DNA of 64,000 bases. It comes from Mucilaginibacter geliditolerans. Its GTDB lineage: Bacteria; Bacteroidota; Bacteroidia; Sphingobacteriales; Sphingobacteriaceae. The stretch's first letter is position 1. Each line of letters opens with the position of its first letter. The stretch spans positions 1 through 64,000 of the forward strand of contig NZ_JACHBY010000004.1 of assembly GCF_014200495.1 (NCBI RefSeq), written 5' to 3'. Positions 7,647 through 16,549 of the stretch are shown here, piece by piece. The notes below the pieces were generated by a model that had not been told where the DNA came from, made no database searches, and saw only the letters and a list, made by a program, of their open reading frames with translations. Position numbers and translations under genes: made by a program.

Positions 7647-9050
7647 ATGCATATAACTTTCCATGGCGCTGCCCGTAATGTTACCGGCAGTAAACATTTA
7701 GTTCAGTTAAACGATGGCACAACAGTACTGCTTGATTGCGGCATGTTCCAGGGCATGGGCGATCAAACCGATGACCTGAACGAACATTTTGGTTTCAACC
7801 CTAAAAAGGTTGACCATATGATCCTATCGCATGCACATATTGACCATTGCGGATTGATACCACGCCTTGTGGCCGAAGGTTTTGAGGGGCCTATCTATTG
7901 TACATCAGCAACGATGGACCTGGTGCGGATCCTTTTGCTCGATTCTGCCAAAATACAAATGCAGGATGTTGAATACAGCAATAAGCACCGGGCCAGAAAA
8001 GGGTTGCCATTATTAGAAGCCCTATATAATGAAGACCAGGTTATGGATGCCCTGCGCCTGTTTAAAATTGTTGAATACCACGAGGAATTTGAAATAACAC
8101 CACGTATAAAATTTCAGTTTACCGATGCCGGGCATATTTTAGGCAGCGCGGCTGTACATTTATCTATTTTAGAAAACGGCACGTACACCAATATAACCTT
8201 TAGCGGTGATGTTGGCCGCTATGGCGATCTGCTGCTGAAAAGTCCGCAAACTTTCCCGCAGGCGGGTTATATTTTGCTGGAATCAACCTATGGCGATTCG
8301 CTGCATAAACAATTGGAACCCATTGCGGATGCTTTGCTGGAGATAATTAAACAAACCTGTCTTGTAAAAAATGGGAAGGTAATTATCCCGGCATTCAGCG
8401 TTGGGCGTACACAGGAGTTGCTTTATGCCTTAAACTCGCTCGAACTAAAAGGAATTTTGCCCGATGTGCAATATTATGTTGATAGTCCACTATCAGAAAA
8501 AGCCACCGAGGTTTTAATGAACCATCCAGAGGTATATAATAAAGCCGTGAACGATGTTTTAAAGGTTGATGCAAATCCTTTTGCCTTTAAGGGCCTGCGT
8601 TTTATAGAGTCAACAGAGGAATCAATTGCTTTAAACAGCGACCCGAGACCCTGCGTGATCATCTCATCATCGGGCATGGCAGAGGCGGGGAGGGTAAAGC
8701 ATCATATAAAGAATAATATCGGCAATCAAAAAAACACCATTTTAATGGTTGGTTATTGCGAGCCGAACTCGCTGGGTGGCCGCTTGCTGCATGGCGATCA
8801 TGAAGTACATATTTTTGGTGAAGTATATGAGGTAAAGGCGGAGGTACGATCCATAAAATCAATGAGCGCCCATGGCGATTATGAAGACCTGCTGCATTTC
8901 CTTCATTGCCAGGATCCTGCAAAAGTTAAACAACTCTTTTTAGTACATGGCGAATACGAGGTACAGCAGCATTTCAGTAAAACATTGAACGAGAATGGTT
9001 TTATGCATGTAGAGATACCCTACCAGCATCAGCGTATTGAGCTGAATTAA
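7647..9050 (+). CDS. Beta-CASP metallo-beta-lactamase-fold RNA-processing nuclease
   Basis: This 467-residue protein is of the YSH1/CPSF-like family. Motif 2 SHAHIDHCG is at residues 61-69. Other ligands lie in TDAGHILGSA near 170 and FSGDVGRYG near 190. The beta-CASP insert follows (PAFSVGRTQELLYAL), then SSSGMAEAGR, and MSAHGDYEDLL with LVHGE near the end. Homologs are zinc-dependent endo/exoribonucleases, and unlike RNase J there is no long C-terminal domain. It is transcribed divergently from blaI and has no operon partner. The exact substrate is unknown. Confidence 0.9.
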   Translation: MHITFHGAARNVTGSKHLVQLNDGTTVLLDCGMFQGMGDQTDDLNEHFGFNPKKVDHMILSHAHIDHCGLIPRLVAEGFEGPIYCTSATMDLVRILLLDSAKIQMQDVEYSNKHRARKGLPLLEALYNEDQVMDALRLFKIVEYHEEFEITPRIKFQFTDAGHILGSAAVHLSILENGTYTNITFSGDVGRYGDLLLKSPQTFPQAGYILLESTYGDSLHKQLEPIADALLEIIKQTCLVKNGKVIIPAFSVGRTQELLYALNSLELKGILPDVQYYVDSPLSEKATEVLMNHPEVYNKAVNDVLKVDANPFAFKGLRFIESTEESIALNSDPRPCVIISSSGMAEAGRVKHHIKNNIGNQKNTILMVGYCEPNSLGGRLLHGDHEVHIFGEVYEVKAEVRSIKSMSAHGDYEDLLHFLHCQDPAKVKQLFLVHGEYEVQQHFSKTLNENGFMHVEIPYQHQRIELN

Positions 9051-9077
9051 AGTTTAGTACTTAAAGCAATTGTCTGA

Positions 9078-9103
9078 TTTCCACATTAAATTTAATGTGG
9101 AAA
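9078..9103. promoter_or_regulatory. Perfect 26-bp palindrome upstream of the toxin-antitoxin operon
   Basis: Two 13-nt arms (TTTCCACATTAAA and its exact complement) meet with no loop. The site ends 28 bp before the TATATTTG -7 box and 55 bp before the antitoxin start. A site with no loop and no T-tract fits a dimer-binding operator better than a terminator. Autoregulation by the antitoxin is inferred. Confidence 0.7.
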
Positions 9104-9130
9104 TATTTCTCTTATTTACGGAAAATTTTC

Positions 9131-9138
9131 TATATTTG
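9131..9138 (+). promoter_or_regulatory. -7 promoter element of the toxin-antitoxin operon
   Basis: TATATTTG fits the Bacteroidota -7 consensus TAnnTTTG exactly and lies 19 nt before ATG 9158. No clear -33 TTG box is visible. Confidence 0.65.
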
Positions 9139-9157
9139 AACATAAACAAGGAAAGCT

Positions 9158-9652
9158 ATGGCTGCTAAACAAAAGATTACACCTGCAAAAGTTAAAAAAA
9201 ATGCCCCTTATATAGTGGAGCATGCTGCAAACTTATTAGCTGAGCCTGAAGTTTTTTATAGCTACCGCCCTGCATATATTGATGACATCAGCCTGTTAAC
9301 CCGTTCAAAAAAGGGATTAAATGCCAAAGCCGCGTTGGATTTCCTTTCATTATCAGGTTTTACACAGGATGAGTTTCAGGAAACGTTTAAAACAACTGTT
9401 AAAACTATACAAAACCATGTTACCCGTGAGCTAACGCTTGATGCCGCTTTAAGTGAAAAGTTACTTAAATCATTCGCGTTATTTGATAAGGGTGTGGAGA
9501 TCTTCGGCACGGCCAACGCTTTTCATCAATGGCTTAATACACCAGCCTATGGCCTGGGCAAACAATTGCCTTTTGATTTAATGGATACTATAACCGGCAT
9601 ACAATTAATCACTGAGGAGCTTACCCGCATTGAATTCGGCGACCTGGCTTAA
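9158..9652 (+). CDS. MbcA/ParS-type (DUF2384) antitoxin of a RES module
   Basis: This 164-residue protein has an N-terminal Xre-like helical region (about 40-100) and a C-terminal toxin-binding domain: LLKSFALFDKGVEIFGT, FHQWLNTPAYGLGKQLPFDL, then a C-terminal helix. This WLNTPxxxLGxxxPxDL pattern is the signature of the MbcA/ParS/Xre antitoxin domain that blocks RES-fold toxins. The gene is the first of a two-gene operon and precedes the toxin by 3 nt. Antitoxins of this class often repress their own promoter, and the upstream palindrome would be the site. Confidence 0.92.
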   Translation: MAAKQKITPAKVKKNAPYIVEHAANLLAEPEVFYSYRPAYIDDISLLTRSKKGLNAKAALDFLSLSGFTQDEFQETFKTTVKTIQNHVTRELTLDAALSEKLLKSFALFDKGVEIFGTANAFHQWLNTPAYGLGKQLPFDLMDTITGIQLITEELTRIEFGDLA

Positions 9653-9655
9653 ACC

Positions 9656-10105
9656 ATGTTAGTATACAGGATAGTACTTGCTAAATATGCGGGCAAGTTA
9701 ATAGCATCGGGCAGGGCCGCACGCTGGAACCCAAACGAAGTGGAGATGATCTATACCGCTTCATCGCGCTCATTGGCCTGCCTCGAAAATGTTGTACACC
9801 GCAACCAGGTAGGACTGAGCCAGCTTTTTAGCATCCTAACTATTGAATGCCCCGATCATATCAAAATAAAAACGATCGCCCTTAATGATCTCCCCGAAAA
9901 CTGGACAGACTTTGGCCAAATGATCCTAACACAAGGCATTGGCGAAAAGTGGATTCGGGAGAATGAAACAGCCATACTACAGGTACCATCATCAATAGTA
10001 CACGAGGAGGTTAATTATTTGATCAACCCAAATCATCGGGATTTTGCATCTATCAAACTGATAAAAGCACACCCTTTTGTGTTTGATGACAGAATAAAGC
10101 AATAG
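9656..10105 (+). CDS. RES-domain NAD+-degrading toxin
   Basis: This 149-residue RES-domain protein has ASGRAARWNP (the conserved Arg), YTASSRSLACLE (the conserved Glu), VPSSIVHEEVNYLINP (the conserved Ser) and a short C-terminus ending in FDDRIKQ. RES toxins such as MbcT degrade NAD+ by phosphorolysis or hydrolysis and stop growth. All three defining residues are present, so the toxin looks intact. It lies 3 nt after its DUF2384 antitoxin and is followed by an intergenic palindrome. Confidence 0.92.
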   Translation: MLVYRIVLAKYAGKLIASGRAARWNPNEVEMIYTASSRSLACLENVVHRNQVGLSQLFSILTIECPDHIKIKTIALNDLPENWTDFGQMILTQGIGEKWIRENETAILQVPSSIVHEEVNYLINPNHRDFASIKLIKAHPFVFDDRIKQ

Positions 10106-10125
10106 GCAATCTGCGCTATATAAAA

Positions 10126-10209
10126 GCGCCATTGCGAGGAACGAAGCAATCCCAAACTGTACAGGGCGGACCTGCTAATCGGGGATTGCTTCGTTCCTCG
10201 CAATGACGC
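10126..10209. repeat. Palindromic intergenic repeat, CATTGCGAG family
   Basis: The arms CATTGCGAGGAACGAAGCAA (from 10130) and GATTGCTTCGTTCCTCGCAATG face each other around a 40-nt centre. Related units lie at 16451-16536 and 24766-24812, with a half unit at 22180-22207. It folds as a long hairpin between two + strand genes. Confidence 0.85.
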
Positions 10210-10270
10210 ATTTTTATTGATTCGAGCCTATTTTAAAGTATATTTGTTTTAGCAATTAACCCCTTATAAA

Positions 10271-10621
10271 ATGCTCAAATCAGCTGTACCAGTTTTAGCT
10301 TCATTAAATGAACAGGAAACCATAAGTTTCTATACCCAAAAATTAGGTTTTACTTTTTACTCCAGCTGGGAGGGGTATTTGATTTTAGGGCGCGACAAAA
10401 TTATCCTGCATTTGTGGCCCTGTAAAGATCCGGAGATCCCTAAAGCTACCGGATGCTATATTAATGTAACCGATGTTGATAAGCTATATGCCGAACTTGA
10501 GCCACTTGGTGTAATTCACCCTAATGGCAAACTACAGGAAATGCCCTGGAAAATGAAACAGTTCAGCATACTGGATAACAACGGCAACATTATCCACTTT
10601 GGCGAAGAGATAAACGATTAG
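10271..10621 (+). CDS. VOC family (bleomycin-resistance-like) protein
   Basis: This 116-residue single-domain vicinal oxygen chelate protein has the motif ETISFYTQKLGFTFYSSWEG, then ILHLWPCKD and a closing FSILDNNGNIIHFGEE. VOC domains of this type bind bleomycin-like compounds without metal or act as lyases. The substrate cannot be read from the sequence. Its last four bases overlap the end of the convergent response regulator gene. Confidence 0.83.
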   Translation: MLKSAVPVLASLNEQETISFYTQKLGFTFYSSWEGYLILGRDKIILHLWPCKDPEIPKATGCYINVTDVDKLYAELEPLGVIHPNGKLQEMPWKMKQFSILDNNGNIIHFGEEIND

Positions 10622-11310
10622 TTTATCAGCAGCTTATAACCACGCCCATGCACATTGATGATCTCCACATTGGGGTCATCTTTAAGATACTTGCGTATTT
10701 TACTTAAAAACACATCCATACTGCGGCCATTAAAGTAGTTATCATCGTGCCATATATTCAGCAAGGCTTCTTCGCGGGTTAACACCTCGTTTTTACGCAG
10801 GCACAGCAGGCGCAAAAGTTCAGCTTCTTTGGTGGAGAGCTTTTGATGGCCATCGCCGATAGTTATGATCTGGTTGGTATAATCAAACTCATAACGCCCT
10901 ATTTTAAAGTGCGACTGTTTTTCTTCTTCTTTTTTATCAGAATTTTCAGTGCGCTTCAACAAGGCGTTTATCCGCAGCAATAATTCTTCTATCCGGAAAG
11001 GTTTGGTTATATAATCGTCACCTCCTAAGTTAAACGCCTGCATCTTGTCCTCTATCATCCCCTTAGCCGTGGCGAAAATTATGGGCACATAGCTGTTTAT
11101 CTTTCTTATTTCCTTCCCCAATGTAAAGCCATCTTTTTTGGGCATCATTACATCAAGTATGAGCAGGTCATAGGTTTGTTTGGTAAAAGCGCGCAATCCT
11201 TCTTCGCCATCCTTGCATAAAACAACATCGAATTTCCCTTTTAGCTGCAGGTAATCCTGTAGCAGTAAACCAAGGTTCGGATCATCTTCAACCAGTAATA
11301 TTTTTTTCAT
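10618..11310 (-). CDS. OmpR-family response regulator
   Basis: This 230-residue protein has a receiver domain with acidic pocket VEDD (8-10), phospho-acceptor Asp53 (LILDVMMPKKDG), Thr/Lys switch residues (FATAKG, ITKPF), and a winged-helix DNA-binding domain from about 130 (FDYTNQIITIG, then LSTKEAELLRLLCL). I start it at ATG 11310 (MKKILLVEDD), since nine extra codons upstream would precede a canonical receiver start. Its partner kinase lies 106 nt upstream on the same strand, so the pair forms a two-component system. Confidence 0.93.
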   Translation of the reverse strand: MKKILLVEDDPNLGLLLQDYLQLKGKFDVVLCKDGEEGLRAFTKQTYDLLILDVMMPKKDGFTLGKEIRKINSYVPIIFATAKGMIEDKMQAFNLGGDDYITKPFRIEELLLRINALLKRTENSDKKEEEKQSHFKIGRYEFDYTNQIITIGDGHQKLSTKEAELLRLLCLRKNEVLTREEALLNIWHDDNYFNGRSMDVFLSKIRKYLKDDPNVEIINVHGRGYKLLIN

Positions 11311-11416
11311 GTGTTTATTTATGTTCACTAATTGCACTAATTTTTTCGAATTGCACTAATGCTTGTATTAGATCGATCAATTCGTGTAATTCGATACAAT
11401 TTGTGTTATTAGTGTT

Positions 11417-13237
11417 TTATGCCAGCGGAAATTTCAATTCAAAATCCGAGCCCTTATCTTTTTCAGATCTTACGCTGATAACGCCGTTTAGTCTTTTTAC
11501 TATCGTATTTACATAGCTTAATCCCAGACCAAAGCCTTTAACATCATGTAAATTACCGGTAGGTATGCGGTAGAATTGTTCAAATATTTTTGTTTGCTGA
11601 TCGCGGCTCATACCTATACCCTTATCGGCTACTTTAATAACGATCTGCTCGGTTTTATTAGCTGTACTAATGGTAATTTCAGGCGTGCCTGTGCTGTATT
11701 TTATAGCGTTATCTATAAGGTTATATATCAGGTTGGAGAAGTGAAGCTCATCAGCCAAAACTATAGCGTTTATGGCATCCAGGTTCATGGATAATATCAC
11801 ATTGTGCTTTTGCAGTTTAAGCTGCATACTATCAATCACAATCGAGATCATCTCATTTACATCAAGCGGTTTTTTATCCAGCTTAAAGTCGTTCTTCTCA
11901 ATCCGGGCTACGTTCAGCACACGCTCAATATGACTACCTAAGCGGGCGTTTTCCTCATAGATGATATTAGCCAGCCTTGATACACGGCTTGCATCTGCCA
12001 CTATCTCATGATCCTTTAAAGCCTCGCTGGCTATCATTATGGTTGATACCGGCGTTTTAAACTCGTGGGTCATGTTATTGATGAAATCAGTTTTCATCTC
12101 AGATACTTTCTTTTGCCTGATAATGGAGAATATGGTATAGCCAAAGCAAAATATCAACACAAAAAGTAAACCTCCGGTTGTTGCCATAGTGGCCGTCATC
12201 CGGTTCAGTATCAATGTGTTTTTTTGAGGGAATGCGAGCCTGATCTTACCCGGGTCGCGGATCACATCTTTACTGAATATGGATGTTTGATAAGTATCCT
12301 GTGGTGTAAAAACCGGCTTTGCCCCGGTAGTATCCATCGCCTTTGAAAATATGAGCGAATCATTATTTGCCGTTAATATCTCTATACTGAAAGGCTGATT
12401 TATGCCCTGGTTATGCAGCTCATAACGTAGCAGGGAGTCGATCCATATAGCATTAATACGGCGGCGCAACGGCTGGCCTAAATTCTGATATTCCTCTGCC
12501 AGGTTCGCAATTACCGCTGTTTGTGTATGGCCCTGTGTAAGGTTTTGCAATGAGTCGGCCTCCAGCATTTTTTGTACCAGCCTAAATTGCTTTTCCCTTT
12601 GCTTGCGGTCATGCGCCTGCTGCCATAAAGGGTTTATCTGCGGCACAGATATTATCTGGTGGCCAAATTGCGGGTCGGTATAGCTGATGTGCAGGGTATC
12701 ATATTTGTGCAGCTTTTGCGGCATTTTTTCATTTACAGCGGGTGTTGTCTTATAACTCCGTAATATTACCGGGGCAATATGACCATGCACTTCGCCAAAC
12801 TCATCGGTATATTCATCAATACGCAGCTGAAACTTTATGGAACCATTTTGTATAAGTCCTTCCAGCTCATTATTAGCCATCATGCTCCTGAGACTGTCAC
12901 GCAATAAGGCTACCCGGCGTTCGCGGTTGGTTAAATGCTTTCTTGATTTTTTATAAAGCGGAAAATTGGGGCTCTCCACATTACCGGCTGCATTTTTTGA
13001 TGCAGCGTAATTTAATTGTGCTTGAATATGATTTTGAGCCTTTTCATTCAGGAAATTAATAGCATCTTGTTTATCAACCTTGGCCACCACATTACTTAAT
13101 GCCTCACTAACCGAGCGGTCGAAAAGTTTCGACTGCATATCATAAGATTGCCACAAGAAGTATAATTGCATAGCAATTACCCCAATTAAGGCAAAACTCA
13201 TTAGCCCGATAATTATACCGATACTCCGCTTTTTCAT
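11417..13237 (-). CDS. Membrane sensor histidine kinase
   Basis: This 606-residue kinase has a first membrane helix at about 8-28, a large periplasmic region of about 310 residues without a recognisable ligand domain, and a second helix at about 350-372. HisKA follows with the phospho-acceptor His391 (NMTHEFKTP). The ATPase domain has an N-box (NLIYNLIDNAIKYS), G1 (ADKGIGM), and a final GFGLGLSYV. The order kinase then regulator suggests one operon. The stimulus is unknown. A secreted T9SS-like protein is transcribed divergently 142 nt away and may be a target. Confidence 0.93.
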   Translation of the reverse strand: MKKRSIGIIIGLMSFALIGVIAMQLYFLWQSYDMQSKLFDRSVSEALSNVVAKVDKQDAINFLNEKAQNHIQAQLNYAASKNAAGNVESPNFPLYKKSRKHLTNRERRVALLRDSLRSMMANNELEGLIQNGSIKFQLRIDEYTDEFGEVHGHIAPVILRSYKTTPAVNEKMPQKLHKYDTLHISYTDPQFGHQIISVPQINPLWQQAHDRKQREKQFRLVQKMLEADSLQNLTQGHTQTAVIANLAEEYQNLGQPLRRRINAIWIDSLLRYELHNQGINQPFSIEILTANNDSLIFSKAMDTTGAKPVFTPQDTYQTSIFSKDVIRDPGKIRLAFPQKNTLILNRMTATMATTGGLLFVLIFCFGYTIFSIIRQKKVSEMKTDFINNMTHEFKTPVSTIMIASEALKDHEIVADASRVSRLANIIYEENARLGSHIERVLNVARIEKNDFKLDKKPLDVNEMISIVIDSMQLKLQKHNVILSMNLDAINAIVLADELHFSNLIYNLIDNAIKYSTGTPEITISTANKTEQIVIKVADKGIGMSRDQQTKIFEQFYRIPTGNLHDVKGFGLGLSYVNTIVKRLNGVISVRSEKDKGSDFELKFPLA

Positions 13238-13349
13238 GTATTAAAGCAAAAATATTTTAAATAAACAGAGAAGTGTTCCTTTTAACAAATTTTAACACAA
13301 TATTATACATTATAACGTTGTTGTTACATATTGGCATACAACTGTTTGC

Positions 13350-13357
13350 TAACTTTG
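13350..13357 (+). promoter_or_regulatory. -7 promoter element (TAACTTTG)
   Basis: This is an exact TAnnTTTG match 22 nt before ATG 13380, with ATTG near position 13330 as a weak -33 candidate. Confidence 0.6.
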
Positions 13358-13379
13358 ACATTACAAAATTAAATACCCC

Positions 13380-14144
13380 ATGAAAAAGTCGATAATAAAA
13401 CCTGGTTTTGAATTCATTTTCACATTGAGCTTGTTTGCTGTACTAGGCTTACCCCCATTAGTTTTTGGCCAAAGCACCAAAGATGAGCAGATCACTATTG
13501 TTAATGGTGATACTACAGTAAATGGCACGAACATTAAACAGCTATCGGGAAAAGAAAGACAGGCTGCCCTGAAAGATATAGGACAAATAGCCGCTATAAA
13601 AAGCACTCCTGGCCAGCCGCCTGTTATAGCTAGTAATACCCGCCGTAAAACCATGGTGATGAAATACAGGTTTAAGGATTCAACCGCAGGTAAAATGAAC
13701 AGGGAGCAATGGCGATCTAAAACGATGACCGAAGACCCGATGATGGATTTTAGCCGAAAAAATACCCAGGACTTTAATTACATAACTACTGACAATAATG
13801 GTGTTAGCACACATGTAAGCTATCGTGTAACCGAACCTAGCGGCCCATTAAACAATATGGCCAGCACACCAGAAAAAGCACAGCTTGATAAGCTGGATAT
13901 AACCGACCTGAACATAGTGCCTGAATTTTCAGCAGGGGTAACTGTTTTGATGTTCAACCTACCATCTAAAGCTATAGCCGAAGTAATGCTTAAGGATAGC
14001 AAGGGAAATGTAATATGGAGCGACAAGGCCATTAAAGGCAGTTTCACTAAGACTTTCCCGCTTGGTTTAAACGGCATTTATTACCTGCGCATAAAACAAG
14101 GTGATAAGCTTGCTGTGAAAAAGATATATAAAGACCAGATGTAG
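13380..14144 (+). CDS. Secreted protein with T9SS-like C-terminal sorting domain
   Basis: This 254-residue protein has a signal peptide (MKKSIIKPGFEF, hydrophobic core, cleavage near VFGQS). The central region is low in recognisable features. The C-terminal 75 residues are beta-strand-rich (FSAGVTVLMFNLPSKAIAEV, VIWSDKAIKG, then NGIYYLRIKQGDKLAVKKIY). That is the pattern of type IX secretion/sorting domains. It is divergent from the histidine kinase and followed by a perfect palindromic terminator. Function unknown. Confidence 0.78.
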   Translation: MKKSIIKPGFEFIFTLSLFAVLGLPPLVFGQSTKDEQITIVNGDTTVNGTNIKQLSGKERQAALKDIGQIAAIKSTPGQPPVIASNTRRKTMVMKYRFKDSTAGKMNREQWRSKTMTEDPMMDFSRKNTQDFNYITTDNNGVSTHVSYRVTEPSGPLNNMASTPEKAQLDKLDITDLNIVPEFSAGVTVLMFNLPSKAIAEVMLKDSKGNVIWSDKAIKGSFTKTFPLGLNGIYYLRIKQGDKLAVKKIYKDQM

Positions 14145-14189
14145 TCTCCAGTTTGCTTTGCCAGTAGGCAGTCCTCAGTTGGCAATGAG

Positions 14190-14237
14190 CCACATAAAAA
14201 GAGAGCAATAAATATTTATTGCTCTCTTTTTATGTGG
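14190..14237. terminator. Perfect 48-bp palindromic bidirectional terminator
   Basis: Two 24-nt arms are exact reverse complements. Each includes a GC-rich core (GAGAGCAAT/ATTGCTCTC) and a T5/A5 block. It sits between convergent genes (stop at 14144, opposite stop at 14319) and can end transcription both ways. Confidence 0.88.
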
Positions 14238-14318
14238 TATGCTTAATGTTTACTGCAAGCTGAAACTGCTTACCGCAAACTATTAGCTGCCCCCGGCAAA
14301 CCGGAATACTGCCACTAA

Positions 14319-14681
14319 TTAAAACGGCAGATCGTCATCCTCAGGTGCTGAGCTGATATCAGCAGGAGGTGCATATGCAGGTGCAGCTGCGCCGTTAGCG
14401 CCTGCCAATACGTTCACTTTCCACAATTGCATTGAGTTAAAATAACTCTTTTTGCCTGTTTTATCGGTCCATGGGCGGCCTTTAAGGTTGAAGAACACTT
14501 CAACATCATCGCCTACCTTAACACTATCCAACAAATTGCAACGATCCTGTATCGCCTCGAACTTTAAATATTCGGGATATTGAGGGTTTTCAATATATTC
14601 AAGTATCAGTTCTCTCTTCTTAAGTGAGTCCGTAACCTGTACGGTTGGAGCCACTTCATGTACCTTACCTTTAATTTCCAT
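14319..14681 (-). CDS. DUF3127 single-strand-binding-like protein
   Basis: This 120-residue protein starts MEIKGKVHEV and has RELILEYIENPQYPEYLKFE, an OB-fold pattern with FNLKGRPWTDKTGKKSYFNS, a variable Ala/Pro linker and an acidic tip EDDDLPF. DUF3127 proteins are OB-fold proteins, and the acidic DDDLPF tail is like that of SSB, which recruits partners. It is probably nucleic-acid binding. It is divergent from the RlmL-like gene. Confidence 0.9.
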   Translation of the reverse strand: MEIKGKVHEVAPTVQVTDSLKKRELILEYIENPQYPEYLKFEAIQDRCNLLDSVKVGDDVEVFFNLKGRPWTDKTGKKSYFNSMQLWKVNVLAGANGAAAPAYAPPADISSAPEDDDLPF

Positions 14682-14764
14682 AGCTTTAAAAAGTATTAAA
14701 ATGTAAAGTTAATGGTATGAAATTAAAATGGGGGATATTTAATTCATAAATTCGCAAAAATATC

Positions 14765-15934
14765 ATGCAAGTTTTCCACACCGAAAGTAAAATAATCATA
14801 ACCTGTAACAAAAGGCTATCCCCTTATCTTCAACAAGAAGTTGAAGCACTTGGGTTTACGCCCGACCGCGTTTTTCAAACCGGCATAGAGCTTACAGGTA
14901 CCGTTGACGATTGTATCGCGTTAAATCTTAACCTGCGCTGCGCCAGCCAGGTACTTTATTTATTAAAGAGTTTTAAGGCGGCCGATCCCAAAGAACTATA
15001 TGACAACCTGGTTGAGATAGAATGGGAAAAACTGATCGATTTTTCGGGCTATTTTTCCGTTACCTCAAATGTTAATAACGAGCACATACTTACACCGCTT
15101 TTTGCTAATGTTAAAGTAAAGGATGCCATTGCCGACAGGATCAAATCCATAAAAGGATTACGCCCTAACTCAGGTGCCGACGGCAATAAAACCGTTGTAC
15201 ACCTGTACTGGCAGGATGATAAGGCCGAAATATTCCTGGATACATCGGGCGAAACGCTGGCTAAGCACAGCTATCGCAAAATACCGGGCAAGGCCCCAAT
15301 GCTGGAGGCTTTGGCGGCATCAACCATTATAGCTACCAATTGGGATAGAAACAGCACGTTCATTAACCCGATGTGCGGTTCAGGCACACTGGCTATTGAA
15401 GCTGCTTTACTGGCAACCGATAAACACCCGGGACTTTTCAGAATGAATTATGGCTTTATGCACATAATGGGTTATGATGAGCAGGTATTTTTTGTTGAAC
15501 GCCGTAAATTAAAGGATAAGGCTAAAAAGGATATCACGTTCAAGATCATCGCTACCGATATATCTGAAGATGCTGTTGATATCGCCCAAAAGAATGCAAA
15601 AACAGCGGGTGTAGAACATTTAATTGATTTTAGCGTTTGTGATTTTGCAGACACACCTGTACCAGCCGAGCCGGGCATAGTAATGTTTAACCCGGAATAC
15701 GGCGAACGCCTGGGCGTTCATACCAAACTGGAGATAACTTATAAACGTGTAGGCGACTTTTTAAAGCAGCAATGCCTGGGATACCGTGGCTATGTGTTTA
15801 CCGGTAATCCTGATCTGGCTAAAAAGATAGGCTTAAAAGCCGCACGCAGGATTGAGTTTTATAATGGCAAGCTGGATTGCCGTTTATTTGAATATGAATT
15901 ATACGAAGGCACTAAAAGAGCGCCGATAGAATAA
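14765..15934 (+). CDS. THUMP-domain RNA guanine-N2 methyltransferase (RlmL-like)
   Basis: This 389-residue protein has a THUMP domain (about 10-165) followed by a class I SAM methyltransferase: MCGSGTLAIEAALLAT (SAM site), IIATDISEDAVDIAQKNA, and MFNPEYGERLG as the catalytic loop. The family, RlmL/YpsC-type, methylates 23S rRNA guanine N2 (G2445 in E. coli RlmL). The catalytic NPPY is NPEY here, a variant I believe also occurs in relatives. The product of the next gene is unrelated, but that gene starts 8 nt after this stop. Confidence 0.88.
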   Translation: MQVFHTESKIIITCNKRLSPYLQQEVEALGFTPDRVFQTGIELTGTVDDCIALNLNLRCASQVLYLLKSFKAADPKELYDNLVEIEWEKLIDFSGYFSVTSNVNNEHILTPLFANVKVKDAIADRIKSIKGLRPNSGADGNKTVVHLYWQDDKAEIFLDTSGETLAKHSYRKIPGKAPMLEALAASTIIATNWDRNSTFINPMCGSGTLAIEAALLATDKHPGLFRMNYGFMHIMGYDEQVFFVERRKLKDKAKKDITFKIIATDISEDAVDIAQKNAKTAGVEHLIDFSVCDFADTPVPAEPGIVMFNPEYGERLGVHTKLEITYKRVGDFLKQQCLGYRGYVFTGNPDLAKKIGLKAARRIEFYNGKLDCRLFEYELYEGTKRAPIE

Positions 15935-15941
15935 AAAGCGA

Positions 15942-16436
15942 ATGAAAAAGTTCTTATTAATTATAACTATTCTGTTTATAACTGTTTGTTGTAAGGCCCA
16001 GGAAACCATCCCGTTTCCTTTTCAGGGTGGCGTTAATATTATGAACAGGTTTTTTAAAGACAGCGTACAGGTAACTAATGATATTATTCAGAAGAAAGCT
16101 TCGGGCGTGGTTATCTTTAAATTTACTGCCGATATAAGTGGTGTGATCAAAAAGATAATTATTTATTATGCTGATGATTACAGCTTAACGCCACCGCTAA
16201 TTGAAGCGTTAAAAAAATCGAACCATAAATGGGTGATCCCCAATCATGAGAAACTGCATGATTTTATTATCCAGTTCTCCATCAACTTTAATCCGCCGGC
16301 AAATAATAGTCAGGCCGTGGCAGCAGATTTCTATAGATACTATACGCAGCGCAGACCGATAACTTCAAACAACCAGGTTCCGCTTGATGATGCTACCTTG
16401 CTGCCGACGGTGGCGGTGAGTTATGATTTGCAGTAA
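15942..16436 (+). CDS. Secreted TonB C-terminal-like protein
   Basis: This 164-residue protein has a signal peptide (hydrophobic stretch, cleavage near VCCKAQ). Residues 50-115 resemble a TonB C-terminal domain (GVVIFKFTADISGVIKKIII, then PLIEALKKSNHKWVIP). It lacks a membrane anchor and a proline-rich rod, so it is not a working TonB energy transducer; a soluble periplasmic binding role is more likely. It probably shares the methyltransferase promoter. Confidence 0.62.
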   Translation: MKKFLLIITILFITVCCKAQETIPFPFQGGVNIMNRFFKDSVQVTNDIIQKKASGVVIFKFTADISGVIKKIIIYYADDYSLTPPLIEALKKSNHKWVIPNHEKLHDFIIQFSINFNPPANNSQAVAADFYRYYTQRRPITSNNQVPLDDATLLPTVAVSYDLQ

Positions 16437-16450
16437 GTAACTATACTTGA

Positions 16451-16536
16451 TGTCATTGCGAGCGATAGCGCGGCAACCTCGTCGCTTGCATATTGAACGC
16501 GACGAGGTTGCTTCGTCGTTCCTCCTCGCAATGACA
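16451..16536. repeat. Palindromic intergenic repeat, CATTGCGAG family
   Basis: The ends TGTCATTGCGAG and CTCGCAATGACA are exact reverse complements. The interior GCAACCTCGTCGC pairs with GCGACGAGGTTGC around gtatattgaac-like sequence. The same interior recurs at 24766-24812. It lies between convergent genes. Confidence 0.85.
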
Positions 16537-16549
16537 TGCTATTTAATTA

